The position numbers and the translations under genes were made by a program. From Humimonas sp964465015 (lineage in GTDB: Bacteria > Gemmatimonadota > Gemmatimonadetes > Palauibacterales > Palauibacteraceae): a stretch of 64,000 nt of DNA. Position 1 is the stretch's first letter; every line of letters starts with the position of its first letter. The stretch spans positions 1-64,000 of the forward strand of contig CAYXHP010000148.1 in the NCBI GenBank assembly GCA_964465015.1, read 5' to 3'. Shown here piece by piece: positions 33,668 through 42,595 of this stretch. A model generated the notes under the pieces. The model did no database searches. It was not told the origin of the DNA and saw only the letters and a program-made list of their open reading frames with translations.

Positions 33668-35973
33668 CTGACGGCCGTCACGGTCGGCGTGTCGCCCGCC
33701 TCCGGCGTGCCGCCCTCGATCGGAAGGCTCCGGATCCTCCGCCCCGTCAGACGGGCCAGCGCGTTCGCGAGGGCGGGCGCGGCCGGGGGCAGACCGGGCT
33801 CTCCCAGGCCCGTCGGGTGCCGGTCCGTCTCGATGAAGTGGACATCGACGCGGCGCGGCGCCCGGTCGATGCGGAGGATCGGGTAGCGGTCGAAGTTCCC
33901 CTGCTCGACCGCGCCGTCGCGCACGGTGACCCGCTCGCCGAGCGCGGCCGAGAGTCCCTGGTGGATGGCCCCCTCGACCTGCGCCCGGCCGCCGTCCGGG
34001 TTCACGACCGGGCCCACATCGAGAGCGGCCACGACCCGCTCGATCCGGAAGCCGTCGGCGTGCCGCGAGACCTCCACCACCTCGGCGGCATAGCCCAGGT
34101 GGTCGATCCCGCACGCCACCCCCATGGCGTGCCCGTCGGGCAGCGCCCGGCCCCAGCCGGCCTCCCGAGCCGCGCGTGACAGGACACCCCGGAGCTTGAC
34201 TGGATCGGGCGGCGAGCGCGGATCCGAGGCGGGCGGCGTCGCCGGAGAGTCGGTGAGGAGGCGGAGCCGGTACTCGACCGGGTCCAGGCCGGCGCGCGCG
34301 GCGAGCTCATCGATGAAGCACTCGCGCGCGAAGATGCCGTGCGTCGTGCTCACCGCGCGCCACCAGCCACGATGCAGGCCGCACGGCAGGTAGCTGTACT
34401 CCTCCGAGCGATTCGGCACGCCGTACAGCATGTTGACCGTCCCCGCGCCCTCCGAGCGTCCCCAGGCCGCCGCGTCCACGGTGGATTCGTAGGTGCCGGA
34501 TATGGCCGGCGTGGAGAAGCGGTGGCGCCACGCCGTGGGATACCCGTCCTCGCCCAGCACGGCGTCGAAACGGTGGACGGCGGCCGGGCGGTAGAAATCG
34601 TGGCCCAGGTCGTCCTCGCGCGTCCACACCACCTTGACGGGCGCCCCGACCTCCCGGGCGATGAGGGCCGCCTCGACCGCGTAGTCGGCGTTGATGCGTC
34701 GCCCGTATCCTCCTCCGAGGAGCGGGATCGTGAGCTCGACGGTCGACGGGTCCACGCCCAGGACGCGCGCCGTGGCGGCGACGGCGGCCCCGGGGAACTG
34801 CGTGGGCGAGAGCAGGCGGACCGTCCGGCCATCCACCTCCGCCACGCTGGTCTGGGGCTCCATGGTCGCGTGGCTCAGGAACGGGAGCTCGTACGTGGCG
34901 GTGACCACGTCCGTGGGGACGGCCTCCCGGATGAGGGTGTCCGGGTCGCCGGTTCGGAGGACCGTGGCCGAGCCCGGGCCCGAGACGGCGCGACGCATGG
35001 CCGTCGAGAACGACTCGCTGGTGTCGGAGCCGTGCGGGCCCGGCTCCCATTTCACCTGCAGCGCATCCCGGCCACGGATCGCCGCCCAGCTGCTGTCGCC
35101 CACCACGGCGACGCCCGGGTGCACGTGCGAGCCCGCGTCCCCGCGGACGCGAACCACCTTCCGCACGCCCGGCACGCGCAGGGCGGCCGAGGCATCGTAG
35201 CTTCGGACGTCCCCCCCGTGCGCCGGCGTCCTGGCCACGGCGGCGTACAGCATCCCGGGCCAGCGGACATCGGAGCCGTACTCGGCCCGGCCGGTGACGA
35301 TGTCGAGCGCGTCCACGCCGATGATCCGACGCCGGCCCAGGAGCCGCCACTCCTTGCGCGCCTTGGGCTTCGCGTCCGCCGGGACCGGGATCCGGGCGGC
35401 GTCCTCGCCCAGCTCGGCGTAGGACAGGGTCCGGTCCGAGGTCGGGTGCCGGACCCGCCCGTCGCGGGTCTCCAGCTCGCGCGCGTCGACCCCGAGGCGG
35501 GCGGCCGCCGCTGCCACGAGGACCGCCCGGGCTCCGGCCGCGGCGGTGCGGACGGGTTCCCAGGCGTTGAGCACGCTCGAGCTCCCGCCCGTCCCCTGGC
35601 TTCCGTAGCGCTTCTCGTCGGCGGGCGCCTGCTCCACCCGGACGCGGTCCCAGTCCAGGTCCAGCTCCTCGGCCACCAGGAGCGCGAGAGTGGTTCGCAC
35701 GCCCTGGCCCATCTCGGACTTGGCGACGGTGATCGTGGCACTGTCGTCGGGGTGGATGCGGACCCAGGCGTTGGGCTCGAACACGGCCGGGGCCGCGGTC
35801 GCCGGGGCACGACCTCCCGCGAGCACGGTGGGTCCGGGAGTCGTGCTCGCCGGCTCCCCGCCGCAGCCCGGGACGTAGAGCGCCACCACGATGCCACCGC
35901 CGGCCGCCGCTCCCAGGCGGACGAACTGCCTGCGGGTGAGTCCGCTCCCGCCCTCCCTCGGCCCGCCGCTCAC
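33664..35973 (-). CDS. Xanthine dehydrogenase-family molybdopterin subunit (IorB-like)
   Basis: A 769-residue Tat-exported enzyme: LTRRQFVRLGAAAGG signal with an adjacent GCGGE. Molybdenum-binding features of the isoquinoline 1-oxidoreductase/aldehyde dehydrogenase branch are seen: KSEMGQGVRTTLALLVAEEL, GTGGSSSVLNAW, MEPQTSVAEV, LLGGGYGRRI and GLGEPGLPP, whose Glu matches the catalytic Glu of xanthine oxidase. These enzymes hydroxylate aldehydes or N-heterocycles and pass electrons to the 2Fe-2S partner. GTG start overlaps the small-subunit stop by four bases. No FAD subunit or cytochrome is adjacent, so the electron acceptor is unknown. Confidence 0.93.
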   Translation of the reverse strand: MSGGPREGGSGLTRRQFVRLGAAAGGGIVVALYVPGCGGEPASTTPGPTVLAGGRAPATAAPAVFEPNAWVRIHPDDSATITVAKSEMGQGVRTTLALLVAEELDLDWDRVRVEQAPADEKRYGSQGTGGSSSVLNAWEPVRTAAAGARAVLVAAAAARLGVDARELETRDGRVRHPTSDRTLSYAELGEDAARIPVPADAKPKARKEWRLLGRRRIIGVDALDIVTGRAEYGSDVRWPGMLYAAVARTPAHGGDVRSYDASAALRVPGVRKVVRVRGDAGSHVHPGVAVVGDSSWAAIRGRDALQVKWEPGPHGSDTSESFSTAMRRAVSGPGSATVLRTGDPDTLIREAVPTDVVTATYELPFLSHATMEPQTSVAEVDGRTVRLLSPTQFPGAAVAATARVLGVDPSTVELTIPLLGGGYGRRINADYAVEAALIAREVGAPVKVVWTREDDLGHDFYRPAAVHRFDAVLGEDGYPTAWRHRFSTPAISGTYESTVDAAAWGRSEGAGTVNMLYGVPNRSEEYSYLPCGLHRGWWRAVSTTHGIFARECFIDELAARAGLDPVEYRLRLLTDSPATPPASDPRSPPDPVKLRGVLSRAAREAGWGRALPDGHAMGVACGIDHLGYAAEVVEVSRHADGFRIERVVAALDVGPVVNPDGGRAQVEGAIHQGLSAALGERVTVRDGAVEQGNFDRYPILRIDRAPRRVDVHFIETDRHPTGLGEPGLPPAAPALANALARLTGRRIRSLPIEGGTPEAGDTPTVTAVS

Positions 35974-36440
35974 GATCGGTCTCCCCCGGTGGAGAGCTCG
36001 GCCGCTCGCCGCACGGCCCGGCGGATCCGCAGGTAGGTTCCGCAACGACACAGGTTGCCGCTCATGGCCCGATCGATCTCGTCCTCGGTGGGCCGCGGCG
36101 AGCGGGCGAGCAGGGCGGCGGCGGTCATGATCTGGCCGGCCTGGCAGTAGCCGCACTGGGGGACGTTCTCTTCGAGCCAGGCGCGCTGCACCGGGTGCGA
36201 GCCGTCCTCGGAGAGACCCTCGATGGTCGTCACCGCCCGCCCGGCCACGGCGGACACGGGGGTGACGCAGGACCGCACCGCCCGGCCGTCCACGTGCACC
36301 GTGCAGGCGCCGCACTGCGCGATGCCGCAGCCGAACTTGGTCCCGGTGAGGCCGACCGCCTCGCGCAACGCCCACAGGAGAGGCATCTCATCGGGGACCT
36401 CGAGATCGTGCCTGGTGCCGTTGATCTGGAGCTGGATCAT
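35970..36440 (-). CDS. 2Fe-2S subunit of the molybdenum hydroxylase (IorA-like)
   Basis: A 156-residue protein with two 2Fe-2S clusters. The plant-type cluster is GTKFGCGIAQCGACTVHVDG with a later Cys (RSCVTP); the second has QCGYCQAGQ and NLCRCGTYLRI. It passes electrons from the molybdopterin subunit. It has no signal peptide and would be exported in complex with its Tat-tagged partner. It is the first gene of the two-gene unit. Confidence 0.95.
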   Translation of the reverse strand: MIQLQINGTRHDLEVPDEMPLLWALREAVGLTGTKFGCGIAQCGACTVHVDGRAVRSCVTPVSAVAGRAVTTIEGLSEDGSHPVQRAWLEENVPQCGYCQAGQIMTAAALLARSPRPTEDEIDRAMSGNLCRCGTYLRIRRAVRRAAELSTGGDRS

Positions 36441-36516
36441 GCCCGCCTCCGCCGTCCCGCGGGTGGACCGCGCCTTAGCGACACGGAAATGTATGCCGGC
36501 CCGGGGCGGCGAGCCA

Positions 36517-36545
36517 TTGTGGGGTCGGCCCATCCGTCCTAGGGT
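36517..36545 (+). promoter_or_regulatory. Candidate sigma70-type promoter for the class V aminotransferase gene
   Basis: TTGTGG (36517-36522), 17-base spacer, TAGGGT (36540-36545). Same -10 form as the SLC6 promoter. Leader would be about 70 bases. Confidence 0.45.
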
Positions 36546-36620
36546 GCGCACGGAGCGCGAGCCCCCTGCAGGCGCGGCTGCGCCCGCTCCTTCAACGACC
36601 CGTCGAACCCGGGGGATCCC

Positions 36621-37799
36621 ATGCCGAGTCCGTACGCCGACGCCTTCTCGCTTCCAGCGGGACTCCACTATCTGAATGCAGCCTACATGACGCCGCTCCC
36701 GCGGGCGGTGGAGCAGGCGGGCCTGGAGGGCATCGGGCACGAGAAGGTGCCCACCACGCTGGGGGCGGAGGACTTCTTCAGGGACTCCGACCGCATCCGC
36801 GCGGCCTTCTCGGTCCTCGTGGGTAGCGGCGATCCGGGCCGGGTCGCGGTGGTCCCGTCGGTCTCCTACGCGGCGGCCGTCGTGGCCCGGAACCTGGACC
36901 TCGAGGCGGGTCGCACCGTCGTCCTGGTCGAGGGACAGTTCCCGAGCCACGTGTACGCCTGGCGCGAGCTGGCGCGGCGAACGGGAGCCGAGCTCCTTAC
37001 GGTGCCGCGGCCGACGGCCGCGGGGGGAGGGGGGCTGCGGTCCGACGCCCGGGAGTGGTCGGACCGGATCCTCGAGGCCATCGATGAGCGAACCGACCTC
37101 GTGGCGCTCCCGCACGCGCACTGGGCCGACGGCACGCTCTTCGATCTCGAGGCGGCGGGCGCCCGGGCGCGCGAGGTCGGGGCGGCCCTGGTGGTGGACG
37201 GCACGCAGACGGTGGGCGCCCATCCCTTCGACGTGGAGCGCATCCGTCCCGATGCCCTCATGTGCGCCGGTTACAAGTGGCTGCTGGGGCCCTACGGCCT
37301 CGGCGTGCTGTGGCTGGGCGACCGGTTCGCCGACGCGAGGCCGATCGAGGAGACCTGGATGGGCCGCGAGGGGAGCGAGGAGTTCGGCGACCTGGTCGAC
37401 TACCGCGACGAGTACCGCGCCGATGCGAGCCGGCTCGACGCGGGCGGACACTCGAGCTTCATCCTGGCACCCATGCTGGCCGCCGCCCTCGAGCTCCTCG
37501 GAGCGTGGGGCGTGGAGCGCGTGGCCGGGCATTGTGCTCCCCTGACATCGCGGGCGGCTGCCGGTGCGGCCGAGCTGGGCTGCACGGTGGAGGCCGACGA
37601 GGGCAGGTGCGCGAACATCGTGGGGTTGCGGCTCCCGCCGGGCTGGGATGCCGACCGGGTGCAGCGGCGGCTCGCGGAGCGGAACGTGTCCGTCTCCCGC
37701 CGCGGCGACGGCCTGAGGGTCTCCCCGCACCTCTACAACGACGAGGCCGATGTGGACGCCCTCCTCTCGGCCCTCGTGTCGGAGTCCGGCGCCGGCTGA
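36621..37799 (+). CDS. Class V aminotransferase-fold PLP enzyme
   Basis: A 392-residue fold-type I PLP protein. FPSHVYAWRELARRTG, HAHWADGTLFDLE, LVVDGTQTVGAHPFDVE (Asp contacts the PLP ring) and CAGYKWLLGPYGLGVLW with the Schiff-base lysine are of the cysteine-desulfurase/selenocysteine-lyase group. No active-site loop Cys is seen, so desulfurase activity is doubtful. N-terminal FSLPAGLHYLNAAYMTPLP is similar to kynureninase- or isopenicillin-epimerase-like members. It is alone, divergent from the 2Fe-2S subunit. Substrate unknown. Confidence 0.88.
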   Translation: MPSPYADAFSLPAGLHYLNAAYMTPLPRAVEQAGLEGIGHEKVPTTLGAEDFFRDSDRIRAAFSVLVGSGDPGRVAVVPSVSYAAAVVARNLDLEAGRTVVLVEGQFPSHVYAWRELARRTGAELLTVPRPTAAGGGGLRSDAREWSDRILEAIDERTDLVALPHAHWADGTLFDLEAAGARAREVGAALVVDGTQTVGAHPFDVERIRPDALMCAGYKWLLGPYGLGVLWLGDRFADARPIEETWMGREGSEEFGDLVDYRDEYRADASRLDAGGHSSFILAPMLAAALELLGAWGVERVAGHCAPLTSRAAAGAAELGCTVEADEGRCANIVGLRLPPGWDADRVQRRLAERNVSVSRRGDGLRVSPHLYNDEADVDALLSALVSESGAG

Positions 37800-38017
37800 C
37801 GCCGTCCTCGCCGCCCGCCGGCGGCGCCCGCTCGCCGTTGGCTCCAGCCGCGCGTGCCGGACGACCCCCTGAATCTTTCCAGGCGCCGGTCTCGTAGAGC
37901 GATGCATCGGGGCGGGAGGCTCGCGAAGGCTCCCGCCGGGGTGGCGCCCGGGCCCGCGTGCGCCGCTCCGCAGGCACCCCCCGGGGTGCGGGACGCGCGG
38001 GTCGGGGGATCGGCACC

Positions 38018-39109
38018 ATGAAGCGACGGACCGGGTTCATTCTCGGCGGCCTCGCCGTCCTGACGGCGGGCGGCGTGGTGGCTGCGCTGGCCTCGGAGGG
38101 GGGCGGCGACGGCACCGCCGGCCTCGTGACCGTGGCTCGGACCAACATCGTCGAGAAGGCGCTGGCCGTCGGGACCATCGATCCCGACGTCGAGGTGGAC
38201 GTCAAGTCCCAGCTGGCGGGCGTCGTCCAGAAGCTCTTCGCCGACGTCGGCGACCGGGTGAAGGCCGGCACGCCCCTGCTCGAGATCCGCCCCAACCCCA
38301 CTCCGCTGGAGCTCGTGGAGGCCCGCCGTCAGGTCGAGATCGACTCGGTCACGCAGGACCAGGCTCGCCGGGACTTCGAGCGTCTGCGGCCGCTCGAGAA
38401 GCAGCAGTACATCACCACCGAGGAGTTCGAGAGCGCCCAGCAGAAGTACGAGCAGTCGAAGCTCACCCTGCAGCTCTCGCGGGAGCGTCTCGCACTCCTC
38501 GAGAAGGGGCGCGTGAAGAGCCGTGCCGGTGACGTGGAGACGGTGGTTCGGGCGCCGATCGACGGCATCGTGCTCACCAAGAGCGTCGAGATCGGGGATC
38601 CTGTCGTGCCGCTCACCACCTACCAGGAAGGCACGGCGGTCATGACCATGGCCTCCATGAAGAGCCTCCTGTTCCGCGGCACGGTCGACGAGATCGACGT
38701 GGGCAAGCTGCGCGAGGGCATGAAGGCGGACATCAAGGTGGGGGCCCTGCCCGACGCGCACGTGACGGGCACGGTGACCAAGATCTTCCCCAAGGGGAAG
38801 AAGGAGGAGAACGCCACCGTCTTCCCGGTCGAGATCGCGCTCGGCCCGGATGGCGCCGCGCACCTGCGGGCGGGCTACTCGGCCAACGCGGAGATCATCG
38901 TGGCGCGGCGCGACAGCGTGCTGGCCATCCCCGAGCGCGTGGTGACCTTCGACGGCGACACGGCCTGGGTCACCGTGCAGCTCGCCGACGGCCAGACCGA
39001 GAAGCGCGTCATCCAGACCGGGCTCAGCGACGCCGTGCAGATCGAGGTGCTCTCGGGACTCTCCGAGGGTGACCGGGTCCGAGAGAAGCCCACCCGCAAG
39101 ATCGAGTAA
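38018..39109 (+). CDS. MacA/HlyD-like periplasmic adaptor
   Basis: A 363-residue membrane-fusion protein: a signal anchor (FILGGLAVLTAGGVVAAL), barrel-sandwich halves VKSQLAGVVQKLFADVGDRVKAGTPLLEI and RAPIDGIVLTKSVEIGDPVVP, a helical hairpin (EARRQVEIDSVTQDQARRDFERL), a beta-barrel and a C-terminal IPERVVTFDGDTAWVTVQLADG region. It would link an inner-membrane MacB-type exporter to an outer-membrane channel. The first permease gene follows after five bases, so they are co-transcribed. The hairpin is short, with only one or two heptad runs each side. Confidence 0.92.
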   Translation: MKRRTGFILGGLAVLTAGGVVAALASEGGGDGTAGLVTVARTNIVEKALAVGTIDPDVEVDVKSQLAGVVQKLFADVGDRVKAGTPLLEIRPNPTPLELVEARRQVEIDSVTQDQARRDFERLRPLEKQQYITTEEFESAQQKYEQSKLTLQLSRERLALLEKGRVKSRAGDVETVVRAPIDGIVLTKSVEIGDPVVPLTTYQEGTAVMTMASMKSLLFRGTVDEIDVGKLREGMKADIKVGALPDAHVTGTVTKIFPKGKKEENATVFPVEIALGPDGAAHLRAGYSANAEIIVARRDSVLAIPERVVTFDGDTAWVTVQLADGQTEKRVIQTGLSDAVQIEVLSGLSEGDRVREKPTRKIE

Positions 39110-39114
39110 AGCTC

Positions 39115-40347
39115 GTGCGGCTCGGCGCTCTCCTTCACGACCTCGTCTGGGACCTGGGCCACCAGCGGCTCCGGACCTCGCTCACCGTGCTCGGCATCGC
39201 GTGGGGCACGGTTTCGGTGGTCGTCCTCCTGGCCTTCGGGGTGGGGCTGGAGCGGCAGACGATCAAGCGATTCCACGGCCTGGGCGACCGGATCGTGCTC
39301 CTGTTCGGCGGGCGTACCACCAAGCCGTGGGAAGGCTTCCCGGACGGGCGCACGATCCACCTGCGCGAGGAGGACGTCGGGGTCCTCCAGAAGCAGATCC
39401 CCGACATCGTCGAGATCAGTCCCGAGTACAGCAACCGGGACCTCCCCGTGCACATCGGACGGCACTCCGCCAATCCGAACATCACCGGCGTCTATCCCGT
39501 GTACAGCCGGCTGCGCAACGTGATTCCGGCGCCGGGCGGACGCTTCATCGACGAGCTCGACGAGGCCCAGCGGCGCCGGGTGGCGGTGCTCGGGAACGGG
39601 CTCGACTCCCTGCTGTTCGGGGACGAGCCGGCCGTGGGCCGGCAGGTGTACGTGGGAGACACGCCGTTCACCGTGATCGGCGTCATGATGCCCAAGCAGC
39701 AGAACTCGTCGTACAACCAGCGCGACAAGGACCGGATCTTCATACCGGCCAGCACGCACCGGGCCGTGATCGGAAACCAGTACATCTCCAACATGGTGTA
39801 CCGGACGCGCGATCCGCGGATCACCAAGGGCGTCCAGAAGCGCGTCTACGAGATCCTGGGGCGGAAGTACAAGTTCGACCCCTCCGACAAGGATGCCCTC
39901 CAGGTGTGGGACACCAGCTACTGGGAAACCCAGTTCTCGTACCTGTTCCTGGGCTTCAACATGTTCTTCGCGATCGTGGGCTGCTTCACGCTCAGCGTGG
40001 GCGGCGTCGGGGTGGCCAACATCATGTACATCGTGGTACGCGAACGTACGCGTGAGATCGGGATCCGCCGCTCGGTCGGAGCCCGCTCGCGAGACATCCT
40101 GGGGGCCTTCTTCGCCGAGACCTTCGCCATTGTCGGGCTGGGAGCCCTGGCGGGGCTCGTCCTGTCGGTGGGCATCGTGAAGCTCCTCGGCTTCGTGCCC
40201 ATGCAGGAGTTCGTCGGCACCCCGGTGATCTCGGGACCGGTCCTCGCCATCACGGTGGCGCTTCTCGGGCTCATCGGCTTCGTGGCCGGGCTGTTCCCAG
40301 CCCGGCGCGCGGCCGCCCTGGATCCCGTCGATTGCCTGCGCACGTGA
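39115..40347 (+). CDS. MacB-like ABC permease (MacB_PCD-FtsX)
   Basis: A 410-residue permease: N-terminal TM segment (RLRTSLTVLGIAWGTVSVVVLL), a periplasmic domain from ~50 to 280 (GDRIVLLFGGRTTKPWEGFP, VFTVIGVMMP) and three C-terminal FtsX-type helices (FFAIVGCFTLSVGGVGVANIMY, LGALAGLVLSVGIV, ITVALLGLIGFVAGLFPARRAAALDP). VRERTREIGIRRSVGAR is the coupling helix. It has no nucleotide-binding domain; an ATPase must be supplied by another locus. GTG start five bases after the adaptor gene. Confidence 0.92.
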   Translation: MRLGALLHDLVWDLGHQRLRTSLTVLGIAWGTVSVVVLLAFGVGLERQTIKRFHGLGDRIVLLFGGRTTKPWEGFPDGRTIHLREEDVGVLQKQIPDIVEISPEYSNRDLPVHIGRHSANPNITGVYPVYSRLRNVIPAPGGRFIDELDEAQRRRVAVLGNGLDSLLFGDEPAVGRQVYVGDTPFTVIGVMMPKQQNSSYNQRDKDRIFIPASTHRAVIGNQYISNMVYRTRDPRITKGVQKRVYEILGRKYKFDPSDKDALQVWDTSYWETQFSYLFLGFNMFFAIVGCFTLSVGGVGVANIMYIVVRERTREIGIRRSVGARSRDILGAFFAETFAIVGLGALAGLVLSVGIVKLLGFVPMQEFVGTPVISGPVLAITVALLGLIGFVAGLFPARRAAALDPVDCLRT

Positions 40348-40430
40348 GCGTGCACCGCCGCCGCTCGCCCGCCGCCGAGCGCGGGGATAGCGCGCGCGGG
40401 GGCCGGACGGCCCGCACGGAGGCCTGAGCC

Positions 40431-41675
40431 ATGTGGCGCATCCTGCTCGAGGAGTTCTGGGGCGATCTCAAGGCGCAGAAGACGCGCGCCCTGCTCACCG
40501 GCTTCGCGGTCGTGTGGGGAAGCATGTCCGTCGTGCTACTCCTCGCCTTCGGGGACGGTCTGAAGCACGAGCTCACGACCGGTCTCCTGAACGCCGGCGA
40601 GAAGATCTTCATGATCTGGGGCGGCACTACGAGCGAGCCCTACCAGGGGCTGCCCCGGGGACGATCCATCCACCTCTCGGAGGATGATCTCACCCTCCTG
40701 CAGCGGTCCATCCCCGCGATCGACATGGTGAGTCCCTCCTATGGAAAGAACAGCACCAGCCTGAAGGCCAACGGCGTGCGGACCAACACCTACATGGAGG
40801 GTGTGTACCCCGCCTTCGGCGACCTTCGGCACATGTTCCCCGCTTCGGGGGGCCGCTTCATCGACGCCAAGGACGAGCAGGAGCGGCGGCGGTCGCTCTT
40901 CCTCGGTGACTCGATCGCGGCCCGGCTCTTCCCCGAGGGGCACCCGGTGGGAAAGACGGTGGTCCTGGATGACCTGCCGTTCACGGTCGTGGGGGTGATG
41001 GAGTCCAAGTTCCAGGACAGCCAGAACAACGGTCCCGATGCGGAGCGGGCCATCATACCCGCTTCCACCTTCCGCTCCATCTACGGGAACCGTTACGTGA
41101 ACCACCTCATCGTCCACCCGAGAGACGTGAACGACGCCCCGAAGGTGAAGAAGGAGATCTACCGGGTGCTGGGCGAGCGCTACCGGTTCGCGGCCGGCGA
41201 CGAGCACGCGCTCGGAATCTGGGACTTCATCGAAGACGAGAAGATGAACCGGACCATCGGGCTCGGGATCGAGATCTTCCTGGGCCTCGTGGGAGCCTTC
41301 ACGCTCGTGGTGGCGGGAGTGGGGCTGGCCAACGTGATGGTCGTGGCCGTCCGCGAGCGGACGCCCGAGATCGGGGTCAAGCTGGCCATCGGGGCCCGCA
41401 AGCGGCACATCGTGGCGCAGTTCGTGTTCGAGGCCCTGCTGCTGGCGCTGATGGGGGGTCTGCTCGGGCTCGGGATCGCGGCGCTGATCGTGGTCGGGGT
41501 GGACGCGGTACCGGCGGGGAGCGAGGCGATGGTCTACATCCTCAATCCGCGGCTATCCTGGCCCATCGCCTTCATCTCGGTCGGCATCCTGGTGACGGTG
41601 GGCCTGGTGGCCGGGATCCTCCCGGCGCGCCGGGCGGCGAAAGTGGACCCCGTGGAGTCGCTCCGCTACGAGTAG
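40431..41675 (+). CDS. Second MacB-like ABC permease
   Basis: A 414-residue paralogue of the preceding permease with the same order: TM1 (KTRALLTGFAVVWGSMSVVLLL), periplasmic domain (GEKIFMIWGGTTSEPYQGLP, LPFTVVGVMESKF), coupling segment VRERTPEIGVKLAIGARKRHI and FtsX end PARRAAKVDPVESLRYE. The pair probably form a heterodimer around one exporter, with the MacA-like adaptor upstream. The gap between the permease genes is 83 bases. Substrate unknown. Confidence 0.92.
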   Translation: MWRILLEEFWGDLKAQKTRALLTGFAVVWGSMSVVLLLAFGDGLKHELTTGLLNAGEKIFMIWGGTTSEPYQGLPRGRSIHLSEDDLTLLQRSIPAIDMVSPSYGKNSTSLKANGVRTNTYMEGVYPAFGDLRHMFPASGGRFIDAKDEQERRRSLFLGDSIAARLFPEGHPVGKTVVLDDLPFTVVGVMESKFQDSQNNGPDAERAIIPASTFRSIYGNRYVNHLIVHPRDVNDAPKVKKEIYRVLGERYRFAAGDEHALGIWDFIEDEKMNRTIGLGIEIFLGLVGAFTLVVAGVGLANVMVVAVRERTPEIGVKLAIGARKRHIVAQFVFEALLLALMGGLLGLGIAALIVVGVDAVPAGSEAMVYILNPRLSWPIAFISVGILVTVGLVAGILPARRAAKVDPVESLRYE

Positions 41676-41687
41676 GTGAGGACGCGC

Positions 41688-41748
41688 GGCCGTGACCGGG
41701 AGGGTCTCCGCCCGGTCACGGCCGGCTCGGCCCGGGTAGACCGGGCCG
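41688..41748. terminator. Two adjacent hairpins at a convergent junction
   Basis: Stem one: GGCCGTGACCGGG (41688-41700) pairs perfectly with CCCGGTCACGGCC (41711-41723). Stem two: CGGCCCGG (41728-41735) pairs with CCGGGCCG (41741-41748). They lie between the stop of the second permease and the stop of the small basic protein and would end transcription from both sides. No T-tract. Confidence 0.6.
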
Positions 41749-41757
41749 GAACCACCG

Positions 41758-42159
41758 TCAGCGTGTCTTTCCGTTCACGGCCCGAACGACCTGGTCCACG
41801 TACTTGTCGAGTCCGGTCACCAGGTCGATCATGGCCGCCTTGCCTTCCGCCGCGCTCACGTCCCGGGCGAAGCGAAGCAGCACGTCGCGCACCGCCTGAC
41901 GGGATGCGTCCGAGGCGGCCTCCTTCGTGGCGCGCGAGCTCCGGCTCGGCTTCCGCGCTTTCTTGCGGCGGCGGCCGCTGGTAGCCATGCGCCGCTTCAC
42001 CTGCAGCGGATAGCGGGCGTGGAACTGGCGGAGGGTGAGGCCAGAGATCGACCCGTCGATCTTCCGAGCCTTCTCGTAGAGCGTCTCGTTGGAGACGCCG
42101 GCGTTCTTCTTGAGCTCCGCCTCCACCATCTGCATCACACTATCGATCGTCTTGGCCAT
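41758..42159 (-). CDS. Small basic protein of unknown function
   Basis: A 133-residue protein. I do not recognise a named family. The N-terminal part (MAKTIDSVMQMVEAEL, LYEKARKIDGSISGLTLRQFHARYP) is helical and looks like a compact domain; the middle is a Lys/Arg/Ser-rich tract (SGRRRKKARKPSRSSRAT) that could bind nucleic acid; the C-terminal helix (VRDVLLRFARDVSAAEGKAAMIDLV) is amphipathic. An ATG at 42171 is in frame, but GGAG is spaced properly for 42159. It is alone, preceded by an AT-richer spacer, so it probably has its own promoter. Confidence 0.65.
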   Translation of the reverse strand: MAKTIDSVMQMVEAELKKNAGVSNETLYEKARKIDGSISGLTLRQFHARYPLQVKRRMATSGRRRKKARKPSRSSRATKEAASDASRQAVRDVLLRFARDVSAAEGKAAMIDLVTGLDKYVDQVVRAVNGKTR

Positions 42160-42595
42160 AGCCGGCTCCATGTTCGGCTGGATGTTCACTGTCGGGCCAT
42201 AAGGTAAGGTATAGAAGATTCGACAATGGGGGATAGTCGCGCAATAGTGGAACCCCGGCATCGAGCGTGGGGACGCGGGGCTCGCCGGATGCCGCGGAGG
42301 CGCGCGCGGTGACTCGCCCGGGCTCGGAGTTGGCCGCATCGTGCCGGTCCACCCGGGCCTTGCTCTGCCGCGGATCGGTACGTAGCCTTGCACGGCTCCA
42401 TCGCCGGTCGCCCGGTCGCGGTGTACCGGCGTTGCGACCCGTTCTTCATTCTCGAACGGACACTTCCTGTACGACGAGCGGAGACGGGACCGGCGGCGCG
42501 GGAGGGAACGCCCCGTGCCGGCGTGTGCGCCAGGGCTCGATCGCGAAAGGGACGCGTCGAGGCCGGCGGAGGCCGCCCGGCGCTCACATTGATGG
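42160..42595. other. Intergenic region, 436 bases, divergent promoters
   Basis: No gene is supported. Bases 42195-42250 are AT-richer than the surroundings and include TTGTCG (minus strand, 42226-42221) with CTTATG 17 bases later, a weak minus-strand promoter. On the plus strand TTGCTC (42360-42365), 17-base spacer and TAGCCT (42383-42388) form a better candidate, giving the M42 peptidase gene a leader of about 200 bases. A short hairpin (CGTTC/GAACG near 42438-42458) lies in that leader. Confidence 0.4.

Noticed and set aside
36621..37799. Second kynureninase
   Set aside because: It has the class V fold and a similar N-terminus, but no pathway genes adjoin it and the PLP lysine context (CAGYKWLLGPYG) is closer to the selenocysteine-lyase group.
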